This document shows, one piece after another, positions 1-10,004 of a stretch of DNA of 64,000 nucleotides. The notes under the pieces are model-generated. The model did not search any database. It saw nothing but the letters and a program-made list of their open reading frames with translations, and was not told where the DNA came from. This DNA is from Bathymodiolus brooksi (Eukaryota; Mollusca; Bivalvia; Mytilida; Modiolidae). Made by a program: the position numbers and the translations under genes. The stretch's first letter is position 1, and every line of letters begins with the position of its first letter. The stretch is from positions 53,726,203-53,790,202 of the forward strand of contig OY804586.1 of NCBI GenBank assembly GCA_963680875.1, in the 5' to 3' direction.

Positions 1-339
1 ACTATGCAAATTTCTCTATCCTTTAGTTATTGAATTGAGAAGTTATAAAATCTGACAAAAGTTCCACCCCCCCCCCCCCCCCCTCCCAAAAAAACCCCAT
101 ACTACATGTAATAAGGTTCAAAACTCCTTTAATTTAAAAATATTTGTCTAAGACTTTCTCAGGTAAATGAACAAAGCCCAAAATATTCAATAATGTTACA
201 TGAAAAACAACACTCATATGGGGGACAAAAACATTCTATTCATAGAATTTTTAAACAAGAAACATAAACTATAACATGTGATGTGTAAACTATTTAAGCA
301 TGAGCAACAGGAAACACATTTAGATACAAAAAATGAAAA

Positions 340-578
340 GACCAACACCCTTAGTTGGATTTTTAGAGTGCTACAAAATGTAGTTCATTGAAACAACAGA
401 TATGTCGTTCCACTCTGAAACATTATTCTGACTCGACCAGTTTTTGTTCTTACTCCTTAATGCTGCATTCTTGCCAATATTATAATCTTTGGTTTGACTA
501 GACAGGGGCTAGAACCCATGGATCTACCACATTCTAGGTGAGCATGCTAACTATTACACAACATTTTTGCGGTCGCAT
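340..578 (-). mobile_element. tRNA-derived SINE, family B, in left palindrome arm
   Basis: Reverse-strand copy of the SINE whose better copy lies at 17614-17985. It shows the degenerate tRNA-like head near 490-578 and the body with the 'CAGCATTAAGGAGTAAGA' and 'AGAATAATGTTTCAGAGTGG' phrases. The tail is missing. Confidence 0.75.
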
Positions 579-1089
579 TGAAAAAGGAGTAGTTCTTCAA
601 AACTTTCATTAAGCTAGGGACTTGTGTCCAAGTTAGTTAATGCAGTCAACATGATCAGGCATATATTAAAATAAACCCATACTATGATAGATTAGCTTCC
701 AGTCAGATTTGAACTGACATCTTTTCAACATTATTGAAACGTACTACCTTGTACTATAGAAGCTACATTGTATATACATGTATTGTAATTGTTAGTAGTT
801 GACAAACCTAATATGTATGCAGATCATTAGCTTCCAGAGAGATTTGAACTGACATCTCTCAAACATTATTGAAATGAACTGATTCATTGACACCATAGTA
901 ACTACAACATTTTGTCATGAATTTGTTAGGAACATTTCAGCCAAGATTGGTTGCAATCCCTTCTGTTAAGTGTTATTATCTAATGGTCCTGAATTGGCAC
1001 TACATAGACACGATATAGAGAATAAAAAAAAACATGCATAAATTTCATACCCTGCAGTGCAAGAACAATAAGCTCCTTCTGTTAAACCA

Positions 1090-1215
1090 TCATCTTCTTT
1101 GGTGCAATATCTATACATTGTGGGGGTCGTCTCCATTGTCTGTGATGATGAACACTTTGTTCTTAAAATACATAAGTTGTTGTTGTTCGACTTCGTCTTT
1201 AGGAAATATGCCTCC
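1090..1215 (-). other. Cysteine-rich coding-like fragment (EGF-like?)
   Basis: The minus strand reads as a cysteine-rich peptide containing TEGAYCSCTAGYE, which resembles the C-terminal half of an EGF-like module. The right palindrome arm has a deletion exactly over the first half of this piece. There are no splice sites I trust, so it may be a relic exon or chance. Confidence 0.22.
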
Positions 1216-1389
1216 TGCAACCACCCATTTAAAAATATTTAGACTTGGGCAACCTTATAGGCTTTCAGCATGTCATTTGTCAATGCAACATAACCATGGG
1301 CTAACCAGAACTGTTTTATGTCTGTAAAAAACAATTGGTGTCCAAAATTGAATACCATCAATCATGTCCATCAAGCCTACCAGAATACA

Positions 1390-1518
1390 TTTGAAGCCCA
1401 ATGAACGGAGTCTGAAATTCCAGTCACTCAAAATTTTGTCGTAGCACCTCTTGTTACCTTGTAAAACATAATCTTGTGATGGCACCAAAGGCAAGTTTAA
1501 CTTACCTGCCGACAACAC
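1390..1518 (-). other. Unidentified coding-like fragment, left arm (mirror at 7040-7180)
   Basis: The minus strand reads AGKLNLPLVPSQDYVLQ, then NKRCYDKILSDWNFR and SLGFKCILVGL in one frame. The mirrored copy at 7040-7180, plus strand, keeps the frame for about 45 codons with only a few changes. I do not recognise the protein. It could be a relic host exon duplicated with the arms. Confidence 0.28.
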
Positions 1519-1630
1519 AAGCCTGAATGCCGTTGGCGTCAGCTCTCCCTGAATCAGGGTCGTTTCGCCCCGTGAGTCGTTTTTCCCCTATTCTCGTTTG
1601 CCCCGGGTCGTTTCGCCTTCATTTATTAAG

Positions 1631-1750
1631 AGTGCTTTAAAAAATGAAATATGGAAAATACCATTGTAATAGTGCTTTAAAAAATGAAATATGGAAATTA
1701 CCATTGTAATAGTGCTTTAAAAAATGAAATACGGAAAATAGCATTGCAAA
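1631..1750. repeat. 40-bp tandem repeat, three copies
   Basis: The unit starting AGTGCTTTAAAAAATGAAAT begins at 1631, 1671 and 1711. The mirrored arm holds two copies near 6870-6955, and the short element at 4747 has a single copy, so copy number varies among family members. Confidence 0.85.
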
Positions 1751-1904
1751 TATTGGTATTTTGGATGTTGTAAGGCTTGTTCATGGGTATTTTATTTTTG
1801 TCTTCCTCATAATTAACATGCTTTCTTGACGTGTTTAATATTATGTATGGGTTCACTTTCATTTTTTGACAATTCAGGCTGTCCAAATTCCGGTGGCTTC
1901 ATTT

Positions 1905-2215
1905 GACAATATTGGCGATAGGAAAATTAACATAATACATACTAAGCTAAGACATAGATGTAGTGGCCTTAATGCCGATTTATAGAGTAAATTTGTGTAT
2001 GTGGTCATTTATTTGAGGATGCTATTCATTTTTTTCTTGAATGTCCACTTTATCAACACGATAGAACTTCTCTGTTTAACTATTTTAATAACATTGTTCC
2101 CATCTCTATAGAATATATACTCTTTGGATGTAATGAAATTAGTGAAGAATTGAATACTTTATTGTTCAAATCAGTGCAAAAATTTATTTGACAAACTTGT
2201 AGATTTAATAATTAA
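1905..2215 (+). pseudogene. Non-LTR retrotransposon C-terminal fragment, left arm
   Basis: One frame reads CVCGHLFEDAIHFFLECPLY, the C-x-C...H...C cluster found near the C-terminus of many LINE ORF2 proteins, followed by about 40 more codons to a stop near 2190. Upstream codons contain stops. The fragment lies inside the long GGGTCGTTTCGCCCC-type element. Confidence 0.6.
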
Positions 2216-2950
2216 TTATCACAGGCACTTGTTTCATTCAAAAAATATATGCCCCCTCCTCTTCCTTACTTCAAGGTAAACATCTGCCCTTTACCCCTTC
2301 CCCACTTCGCCTCAATATTTTTCGCATATTTGTGATCCTTTCGCTGACCCAAATATATCGTTACACTCCCGAGATATTTCTCTTTTCGACTGCCACATTT
2401 AAATATACCTACCGGGACCCCCTCAGACGAATTGGACAAGAGTATTCAGCGAAAGTGGCTTGGTGAAAATTTAAGACATTGAAACGGATACAACCACTTC
2501 TGGTTTGCGCTGGATTTTTCATATGCATTTGGAATTCTCTAAACCGGCCATGTGTAACAATGCCATCATGATCATCTCTCAAATGTAAAGTAAGTCTTTA
2601 AAATACAGATAATTGTTAAAACACTTTTTTTTTTAGTTTCTAAATCAATTTAGAACGGACCGGAAGTGACTGTATCCGATTCAGTGACTGAAAAATAGAA
2701 AATGCGAATTTCGCTGAATATTCTGGTTCAATTCGTCTGAAGGGGGCCCGGTATTTATATTTAAATGTGGCAGTCGGAAAGAGAAATATCTCGGGATTGT
2801 AACGATATAATTGGGTCAGCGAAAGGATCACAAATAAGCGAAAAATATTGAGGCGAAGTGGGGAAGGGGTAAAGTGCAGATGTTTACCTTGAAGTAAGGA
2901 AGAGGCGGGGGCATATATTTTTTTAATGAAACAAGTGCCTGTGTTAATTA
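2214..2950. repeat. Internal fold-back, arms about 300 bp (left)
   Basis: 2214-2510 pairs with 2653-2950 in reverse complement, with indels and scattered mismatches. The pair begins near ATCACAGGCACTTGTTTCAT and its mirror. Because the palindrome duplicates it, the same about 250-base block occurs four times in the first 6.4 kb. Confidence 0.85.
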
Positions 2951-3486
2951 TCCCCAACCATGATATTATCTCAACACAATTTATTAGTTTTACCACCCCC
3001 CTCCTTTTTTTCTGTTAAATATTAAAACAATATTTAATATGTATGCTTAGTTTGACATGATTTTGCTTAATTTACTAATTATTGATATAGCCTGCACATT
3101 TGTTGTCATTTGATTTGTTTATGTTATTACTGTATTTGTATGGAGAGGGACTAGTAAGTTGTAAAAACTTGTTTCCAATCCAAATATATATATATATTGA
3201 CAATAAAATCATTATATAGTAAATTGTTTGACACCTGCTTAAATTTGTAAAATTTCTTTGAACAATACAGTAATAAATTTATATGTATTGTTTGTTCTGC
3301 ATGGCTTCAAATTAGTTGTTGACATATGACACATATCAGTTGTTATTATTATTTCTTGTATACAACTAATAAATAAATAATTACCAACAAATTGTCGAAA
3401 AAGACTTCATCTATTATTATATAATAGCGATTAAGTGGGGCGAATCGACTCACTTTCTGGGGCGAAACGACCCGGTACCGTCCCCC

Positions 3487-3592
3487 TTCGTTCTTGTTTT
3501 CGTCAGACCTCTGATCGTCAAGATTCTCGACTTTCCAACATCTAAACTCATCAATAGTGTAGATTTTACCACCAGGATCCATGTGTAAATGT
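3487..3592 (-). other. Unidentified coding-like fragment at the palindrome core (left)
   Basis: On the minus strand the frame reads MDPGGKIYTIDEFRCWKVEN followed by LDDQRSDENKNEG, then enters the transposon end. The mirrored copy at 4285-4395 reads the same with small changes (LDDERSDENKKLKNEGG). Sparse changes in frame suggest a real exon once, but I do not recognise the family. Confidence 0.3.
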
Positions 3593-4274
3593 ACCATTTA
3601 CTTTGACTAAAACAGAAATCCTTATCATCCATACACTATGCCTATGAAAAAGTTTCACCACATCCGGGTTATCCATACCACTATGGCTATGAAAAAGCTT
3701 CAACACATCCGGGACATTCCGGGTCACTGCTTTTCGCGACACCCTCTAGAACTTATGAAAGATGCGGTGTACGAAAGGTATCGAATACCGGAATCGCTGT
3801 TGCCTTTATTGTTTCCTTATGAAATAAACATAAAATTTAATTCAACGTTCTTCTTCTTTGAAGAAAATATACAAATTATTTGTTTGAAATGAATATTTAA
3901 AGAATTTTGTCTGTAAATTGAAACCGATAATTATCGAATCCTACACGGAAAGTAACGAGTCGCTAAAAATAACACGATTGCGCATCCCGATCGTCTGCTC
4001 TAGATTATTGCTAAAGCAAACGCAAGCTTATATTTATATTCGCATCAGGTATTGATAAAATACACAATTGCCCAAAATGTCTCAAAGAAAAACACTTTCA
4101 AAAGTTCCGTTGACCCCCCAATTTACAACAAATGGTCCAAAGTCCAATCGGAATAAAATCCAGGTGTTAAGCGGCCTTCCTGTTTGGATTATTTCATGGC
4201 GTCTCATTGACATTGGCGATACCACTTCATTTTTAACCTTTTCGAAGTTCTATTCAACTATATAATTTTATTCT
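3593..4274. other. Palindrome spacer, 682 bp
   Basis: Unpaired centre of the palindrome. At 3635-3720 a 45-base unit is repeated (CTATGAAAAAG(T/C)TTCA core). 3923-4103 is a copy of 9797-9985. An open frame at 3638-3892 crosses the small repeat and a second runs 4068-4265; neither resembles a known protein to me. Confidence 0.6.
3923..4103 (+). repeat. Copy of the promoter-like block at 9797-9985
   Basis: Nearly identical to 9797-9985 except for a few substitutions and a 9-base indel (TTAATTGCA present only in the 9.8-kb copy). Similarity starts at ACCGATAATTATCG and stops abruptly after CACTTTCAAAA in both. No target duplication or poly-A is evident. Confidence 0.88.
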
Positions 4275-4284
4275 ACATTTACAC

Positions 4285-4395
4285 ATGGATCCTGGTGGTA
4301 AAATTTACACTATTGATGAGTTTAGATGTTGGAAAGTCGAGAATCTTGACGATGAGAGGTCTGACGAAAACAAGAAGTTGAAGAACGAAGGGGGA
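4285..4395 (+). other. Unidentified coding-like fragment at the palindrome core (right)
   Basis: Plus-strand partner of 3487-3592. It is open for 37 codons starting MDPGGKIYTIDEF before running into the transposon end at 4397. It lies immediately beside the spacer, so it may be the flank or host exon into which the family first inserted. Confidence 0.3.
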
Positions 4396-4746
4396 GGGTA
4401 CCGCCCCTACTACCGGGTCGTTTCGCCCCAGAAAGTGAGTCGATTCGCCCCACTTAATCGCTATTATATAATAATAGATGAAGTCTTTTTCGACAATTTG
4501 TTGGTAATTATTTATTTATTAGTTGTATACAAGAAATAATAATAACAACTGATATGTGTCATATGTCAACAACTAATTTGAAGCCATGCAGAACAAACAA
4601 TACATATAAATTTATTACTGTATTGTTCAAAGAAATTTTACAAATTTAAGCAGGTGTCAAACAATTTACTTTATAATGATTTTATTGTCAATATATATAT
4701 ACAATTGGATTGGGAACAAGTTTTTACAACTTACTAGTCCCTCTCC

Positions 4747-5399
4747 GGTACCGGGTCGTTTCGCCCCGAATCCCGTTCTCCCCGGGTCGTTTCGACCCTA
4801 TTCCCGTTCGCATCGGGTCTTTTCGCCCTCATTTATTAATAGTGCTTTAAAAAATGAAATACGGAAAATACCATTGCAAATATTCGTATTTTGGATGTTG
4901 TAAGGCTTGTTCATGGGTACTTTATTTTTGTCTTCCTCATAATTAACATGCTTTCTTGACGTGTTTAATATTATGTATTGCTTCATTCTTTGTTTGACGT
5001 CTGATTAAATTTATACTATTTTAGCATTTGATGAGTAATTCATTAAAAAAGAGGTTATTTGAGCACTTGTACAGCATCTTAGTCATTTCATGCACTTTTG
5101 CGTTGGTACAAAAAAAAAACAACCTTTTTACTGTTCTTGTGTGTTGTTTTTGTAAATTTGCAAGAAAAGTTTCACTTGAGATCTTTGACAAAAGTAGACC
5201 AAAATGAATGAATTATTATTTTTTTTGTATGTACAACTAATAAATAAATATTTAAAGTAGACCAAAATGAATGAATTATTATTTTTTTGGCATACAACTA
5301 ATAAATAAATAATTTCAAAAAAATCTTCATCTATTATAATATAATAGCGATTAAGTGGGGCGAATCGACTCACTTTCCGGGGCGAAACGACCCGGATTC
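4747..5399 (+). mobile_element. 653-bp MITE of the GGGTCGTTTCGCCCC family, with 8-bp TSD
   Basis: Target duplication CCCTCTCC lies at 4739-4746 and 5400-5407. The matching place in the opposite palindrome arm (3142-3149, GGAGAGGG on the plus strand) is uninterrupted, so that arm is a true empty site. Ends are GGTACC plus GGGTCGTTTCGCCCC, and the complement GAATCC plus the same word. The left 250 bases match 1551-1850 and the right 170 match 3340-3479, so this is an internal-deletion derivative of the long element. Near the right end a unit of about 50 bp is repeated twice (5210-5320). Confidence 0.88.
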
Positions 5400-5599
5400 C
5401 CCTCTCCATACAAATACAGTAATAGCATAAACAAATCAAATGACAGCAAATGTACAGGCTATATCAATAATTAGTAAATTAAGCAAAATCATGTCAAACT
5501 AAGCATACATATTAAATATTGTTTTAATATTTAACAGAAAAAAAGGAGGGGGGTAGTAAAACTAATAAATTGTGTTGAGATAATATCACGGTTGGGGAT

Positions 5600-6385
5600 A
5601 ATTAACACAGGCACTTGTTTCATTAAAAAAATATATGCCCCCGCCTCTTCCTTACTTCAAGGTAAACATCTGCACTTTACCCCTTCACCACTTCGCCTCA
5701 ATATTTTTCGCTTATTTGTGATCCTTTCGCTGACCCAATTATATCGTTACACTCCCGAGATATTTCTCTTTTCGACTGCCACATTTAAATATAAATACCG
5801 GGGCCCCCTCAGACGGTTTGAACCAGAATATTCAGCGAAAGTCGCATTTTCTATTTTTCAGTCACTGAAACGGATACAGTCACTTCCGGTCCGTTCTAAA
5901 TTGATTTAGAAACTAAAAAAAAAAAAAAGTGTTTTAAAAATCAAATGTCAGTAATTTGGAGTTGAACATATTTTTATAATCTGCATTGGAACAATTATCT
6001 GTATTTTAAAGGCTTACTTTACATTTGAGAGATGATCATGATGGCATTGTTACACATGGCCGGTCTAGAGAATTCCGAATGCATATGAAAAATCCAGCGC
6101 AAACCAGAAGTGGTTGTATCCGTTTCAATGTCTTAAATTTTCACCAAGCCACTTTCGCTGAATACTCTTGTCCAATTCGTCTGAGGGGATCCCGGTAGGT
6201 ATATTTAAATGTGGCAGTCGAAAAGAGAAATATCTCGGGAGTGTAACGATATAATTGGGTCAGCGAAAGGATCACAAATAAGCGAAAAATATTGAGGCGA
6301 AGTGGGCAGATGCTTACCTTGAAGTAAGGAAGAGGAGGGGGCATATATTTTTTGAATGAAACAAGTGCCTGTGATAATTAATTAT
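5600..6385. repeat. Internal fold-back, arms about 300 bp (right)
   Basis: 5600-5905 pairs with 6085-6385 in reverse complement. It is the mirrored partner of the fold-back at 2214-2950. Confidence 0.85.
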
Positions 6386-6712
6386 TAAATCTACAAGTTT
6401 GTCGAATAAATTTTTGCACTGATTTGAACAATAAAGTATTCAATTCTTCACTAATTTCATTACATCCAAAGAGTATATATTCTATAGAGATGGGAACAAT
6501 GTTATTAAAATAGTTAAACAGAGAAGTTCTATCGTGTTGATAAAGTGGACAATCAAGAAAAAATGAATAGCATCCTCAAATAAATGACCACATACACAAC
6601 GTGGATCATTCTTCAAATTTACTTTATATAAATAGGCATTAAGGCCACTACATCTACATTGTATGTCTTAGCTTAGTATGTATTATGTTAGTTTTCCTAT
6701 CGCCAATATTGT
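6379..6712 (-). pseudogene. Non-LTR retrotransposon C-terminal fragment, right arm
   Basis: Mirror of 1905-2215. This copy is better upstream of the cluster: on the minus strand it reads LYKVNLKNDPRCVCGH and then the EDAIHFFL segment. The frame breaks further upstream. It is a relic of the same retrotransposon piece carried in both arms. Confidence 0.6.
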
Positions 6713-7830
6713 AAAATGAAGCCACCAGAATTTGGACAGCCTGAATGGTCAAACAATGAAAGTGAAGCCATGCATAATATTAAACACGTCAAGAAAGCAT
6801 GTTAATTATGAGGAAGACAAAAATAAAGTACCCATTCATGAACAAGCCTTACAACATCCGAAATACGAATATTTGCAATGGTATTTTCCATATTTCATTT
6901 TTTAAAGCACTATTACAATGGTATTTTCCATATTTCATTTTTTAAAGCACTATTAATCAATGAGGGAAAAACGACCCGGGGCGAACGGGAATAGGGAAAT
7001 AACGACTCACGGTGCGAAACGACGCCAACGGCCTTCAGGCTTGTGTTGTCGGCAGGTAAGTTAAACTTGCCTTTGGTGCCATCACAAGATTATGTTTTAC
7101 AAGATAACAAGAGATGCTACGACAAAATTTTGAGTGACTGGAATTTCAGACCCCCTTCATTGGGCTTCAAATGTATTCTGGTAGGCTTGAATGAACATGA
7201 TTGATGGTATTCAATTTTGGACACCAATGTTTTTTTACAGACATAAAACAGTTCTTGTTAGCCCATGGTCTGAATATTTTTAAGTGGGTGGTTGCAGGAG
7301 GCATATTTCCTAAAGACGAAGTTGAACAACAACAACTTATGTATTTATTGTTCTTGCACTACAGGGTATGAAATTTATGCATGTTTTTTTTATTCTCTAT
7401 ATCGTGTCTATGCAGTGCCAATTCAGGACCATTAGATAATAACAGAAGGGATTGCAACTAATCTTGGCTGAAATGTTCCTAACAAATTCATGACAAAATG
7501 TTGTAGTTACTATGGTGTCAATGAATCAGTACATTTCAATAATGTTTGAGAGATGTCAGTTCAAATCTATCTGGAAGCTAATGATCTGCATACATGTACA
7601 TATTGGGTTTGTCAACTACTAACAATTACAATATATATATATATACATTGTAGCTTCTATAGTACAAGGTAGTACGTTTCAATAATGTTGAAAAGATGTC
7701 AGTTCAAATCGGACTGGAAGCTAATCTATGGGTTTATTTTAATATATGCTTGATCATGTTGACTGCATTAACTAACTTGGACACAAGTCCCTAGCTTAAT
7801 GAAAGTTTTGAAGAACTACTCCTTTTTCAA

Positions 7831-8086
7831 TGCGACCACAAAAATGTTGTGTTAATAGCTTGCATGCTCACCTAGAATGTGGTAGATCCATGAGTTCTAG
7901 CCACTGTCTAGTCAAACCAAAGATTATAATATTGGTAAGAATGCAGCATTAAGGAGTAAAAACAAAAACTGGTCGAGTCAGAATAATGTTTCAGAGTGGA
8001 ACGACATACAGGTATCTACCCACAGACTTGTTTCAATGAACTACATTTTGTAGCACTCTAAAAATCCAACTAAGGGTGTTGGTCTT
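7831..8086 (+). mobile_element. tRNA-derived SINE, family B, in right palindrome arm
   Basis: Mirror copy of the SINE at 340-578. It has the tRNA-like head (degenerate A and B boxes near 7850-7905) and the body with the 'GCAGCATTAAGGAGTAA' phrase, and ends at GGTGTTGGTC. The two copies diverged after the inversion. Confidence 0.75.
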
Positions 8087-8412
8087 TTCATTTTTTGTAT
8101 CTAAATGTTTCCTGTTGCTCATGCTTAAATAGTTTACACATCACATGTTATAGTTTATGTTTCTTGTTTAAAAATTCTATGAATAGAATGTTTTTATCCC
8201 CCATATGTCATGAGTGTTGTTTTTCATGTAACATTATTGAATATTTTGGGCTTTGTTCATTTACCTGAGAAAGTCTTAGACAAATATTTTGAAATTAAGG
8301 GGGTTTTGAACCTTATTACATGTATGGGTTTTTTTGGGGAGGGGGGTGGAACTTTTGTCAGATTTTTTAACTTCTCAATTCAATAACTAAAGGATAGAGA
8401 AAATTGCAGTGT

Positions 8413-9640
8413 CCCCCAATATTAACTTTTTGATGTTAAAAGCAATATAATTTTCATTCAATCATTAACTTAAGACTTAATCAGGATGAGGGGAATGTGT
8501 TTTATTACCCATTCTTCAATGTTTCAGTTCATAGTTTTGTTATTTTACAACATTGTTATTATACATGTAACTGACCTTTTAATAATGTTTTGTTTTTGCA
8601 ATAAATATTTTCTTGTTAATGAATATTTGTTTAATTTTTGTGCTCTATAATTTGCAAAAGTTATCCAGTTGAATCATTTACAAAGTACATGTTCATGTAC
8701 ATATTTTGCCCAACCAAGACTGACTTGTTCCTGAATTTAACACTTTTTCCATACTAATCCTTAAATGTTATTATTGGTCTCCTGACATTGGCATAAACAA
8801 GAAAGGATGGAGTGCCTCATGAACAGAAACCACACCATAATAATATGCTTGACATACATGTAAGAATGGAACATGACTGTTAATGTATAGCCCTGTATCA
8901 GGGCATACTATTTAACCCCCGTCTGTCCCTCCCTATAGTTTTGAGCTAGAGTTTTTGTAATATTTTGTAGTGTGTTTAATGTACAAATACTAAAGGTGTG
9001 CATTCTTACAGGATTTTGACTTCTAAAAAATCACAAAATGATATATAGTTGAACTAAGTCATTTTTAAGTTAGTACATCTAAAGTGTCTTACACACAGAC
9101 TTTATACATTCTCTAACAAAAGGGGCACACCAGTTTTAAGTTGGGCCTTTTAAAAAGTTTTATTTGATGCTCCATAAAATGATAATTTACAAATTGCATG
9201 TTTAATGTGATATAAATATGATAAACTATAAAACCATGCAGAAGTCTAACATAATGCCAACTTTAAAGCATTAACATTACAAAGCTGGTTTTTGTACGAA
9301 TACCTGCTAGTCGTTTAGGGGGAAAAAAGACTTCTTTTGATTTCCCTTTTTTATAAGGACCCCCCCTTTTATAGGATAGTCGGACAACAAAATATACAAG
9401 ATTTAGATTAATTTTCTTCAAGTTAATCGATAAGTACCCGCTAGGATGATATATTTTATTTATTCTTGCAGGTCTAGGATATTTTGTAAACAGTACTATT
9501 TGCGAGGTTGTGTCACAATATCCTTGGAAGTTGGAACTACTACATGTATTCTACTATAGCTGAATATTCACACGATCTCTCATTATTTTCAAGTTCTACG
9601 GGATACATGTAGTCATAAATTATTTTCCTAACCAACAAAT
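8413..9640. other. AT-rich stretch without recognised gene
   Basis: About 1.2 kb of low-complexity AT-rich DNA with no long frame on either strand and no family I recognise. Confidence 0.5.
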
Positions 9641-9985
9641 TCACGAAAAATTCCTTACGACCGTGACGATATGTGCATAACTGCCACGATGAATAAACTG
9701 CGACACCGTGTTTACAAATGCAATGACGTCTTGTTTACGTTTTTTTACTCCGATTGACCTTTGAACAATAATGGCGGCGGTAACGTGAAATTGGTAACCG
9801 ATAATTATCGAATCCTACACGGAAAGTAACGAGTCGCTAAAAATAACACGATTGCGCAACCCGATCGTCTGCTCTGGATTATTCCTAGAGCAAACTCAGG
9901 CTTATATTTATATTCGCTTAATTGCATCAGGTATTGATAAAATACACAATTGCCCAAACTGTCTCAAAGAAAAACACTTTCAAAA
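9640..9985 (+). promoter_or_regulatory. Promoter-like segment with CRE, DR1-like and YY1-like words
   Basis: CpG-richer than its surroundings. It contains TGACGTC (9724-9730), TGACCTTTGAACA (9755-9767), which in complement is an AGGTCA/TGTTCA direct repeat of DR1 type, and AATGGCGGCGG (9770-9780), a YY1-like core with an ATG. The following 189 bases (9797-9985) are shared with 3923-4103. The frame from that ATG stops after five codons, so any product is not obvious. Inferred from motifs only. Confidence 0.3.
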
Positions 9986-10004
9986 CCTTATGCATATGTC
10001 AGAA

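Larger units (their letters stand above)
1551..3479 (+). mobile_element. Long GGGTCGTTTCGCCCC-type transposon, left palindrome arm
   Basis: The left end reads GAATCA followed by GGGTCGTTTCGCCCC and degenerate repeats of that word up to about 1615. The right end at 3435-3479 carries the same word inverted, preceded by a GAGTCGATTCGCCCC variant, and closes with GGTACC. Flanking 8-mers (1543-1550 and 3480-3487) match at 6 of 8 positions, a possible worn target duplication. Inside are a 40-bp unit repeated three times (1631-1750), a retrotransposon C-terminal fragment and a fold-back pair (2214-2510 with 2653-2950). No transposase frame is visible, so it is non-autonomous. It resembles foldback or hAT-like elements; its superfamily is unresolved. 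Confidence 0.7.
4397..7025 (-). mobile_element. Long GGGTCGTTTCGCCCC-type transposon, right palindrome arm
   Basis: Inverted partner of the element at 1551-3479. The array-bearing ends lie at 4397-4453 and about 6965-7025. It carries the same fold-back pair (5600-5905 with 6085-6385) and retrotransposon fragment, and it is interrupted by a short member of its own family at 4747-5399. The short extra run CCCCTACTACC lies just inside its first end. Non-autonomous. Confidence 0.68.
1..8412. repeat. 8.4-kb nested inverted duplication (giant palindrome)
   Basis: Bases 1-3592 reappear in reverse complement at 4275-8412 around a 682-base spacer. Matching pairs include the opening block near 1-60 with 8340-8412, a SINE at 340-578 with 7831-8086, retrotransposon coding at 1905-2215 with 6379-6712, and 3146-3592 with 4275-4738. 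The arms differ by many substitutions and indels: about 100 bases at 1068-1170 have no partner, and a 653-bp transposon sits only in the right arm. An assembly fold-back should not show such independent decay. Homology still holds at base 1, so the left arm may continue outside the window. Confidence 0.92.

Noticed and set aside
1..8412. Assembly fold-back artefact as explanation of the palindrome
   Set aside because: Arms have many independent substitutions, a 100-base deletion in one arm and a clean transposon insertion in the other; an artefact would give near-identical arms.
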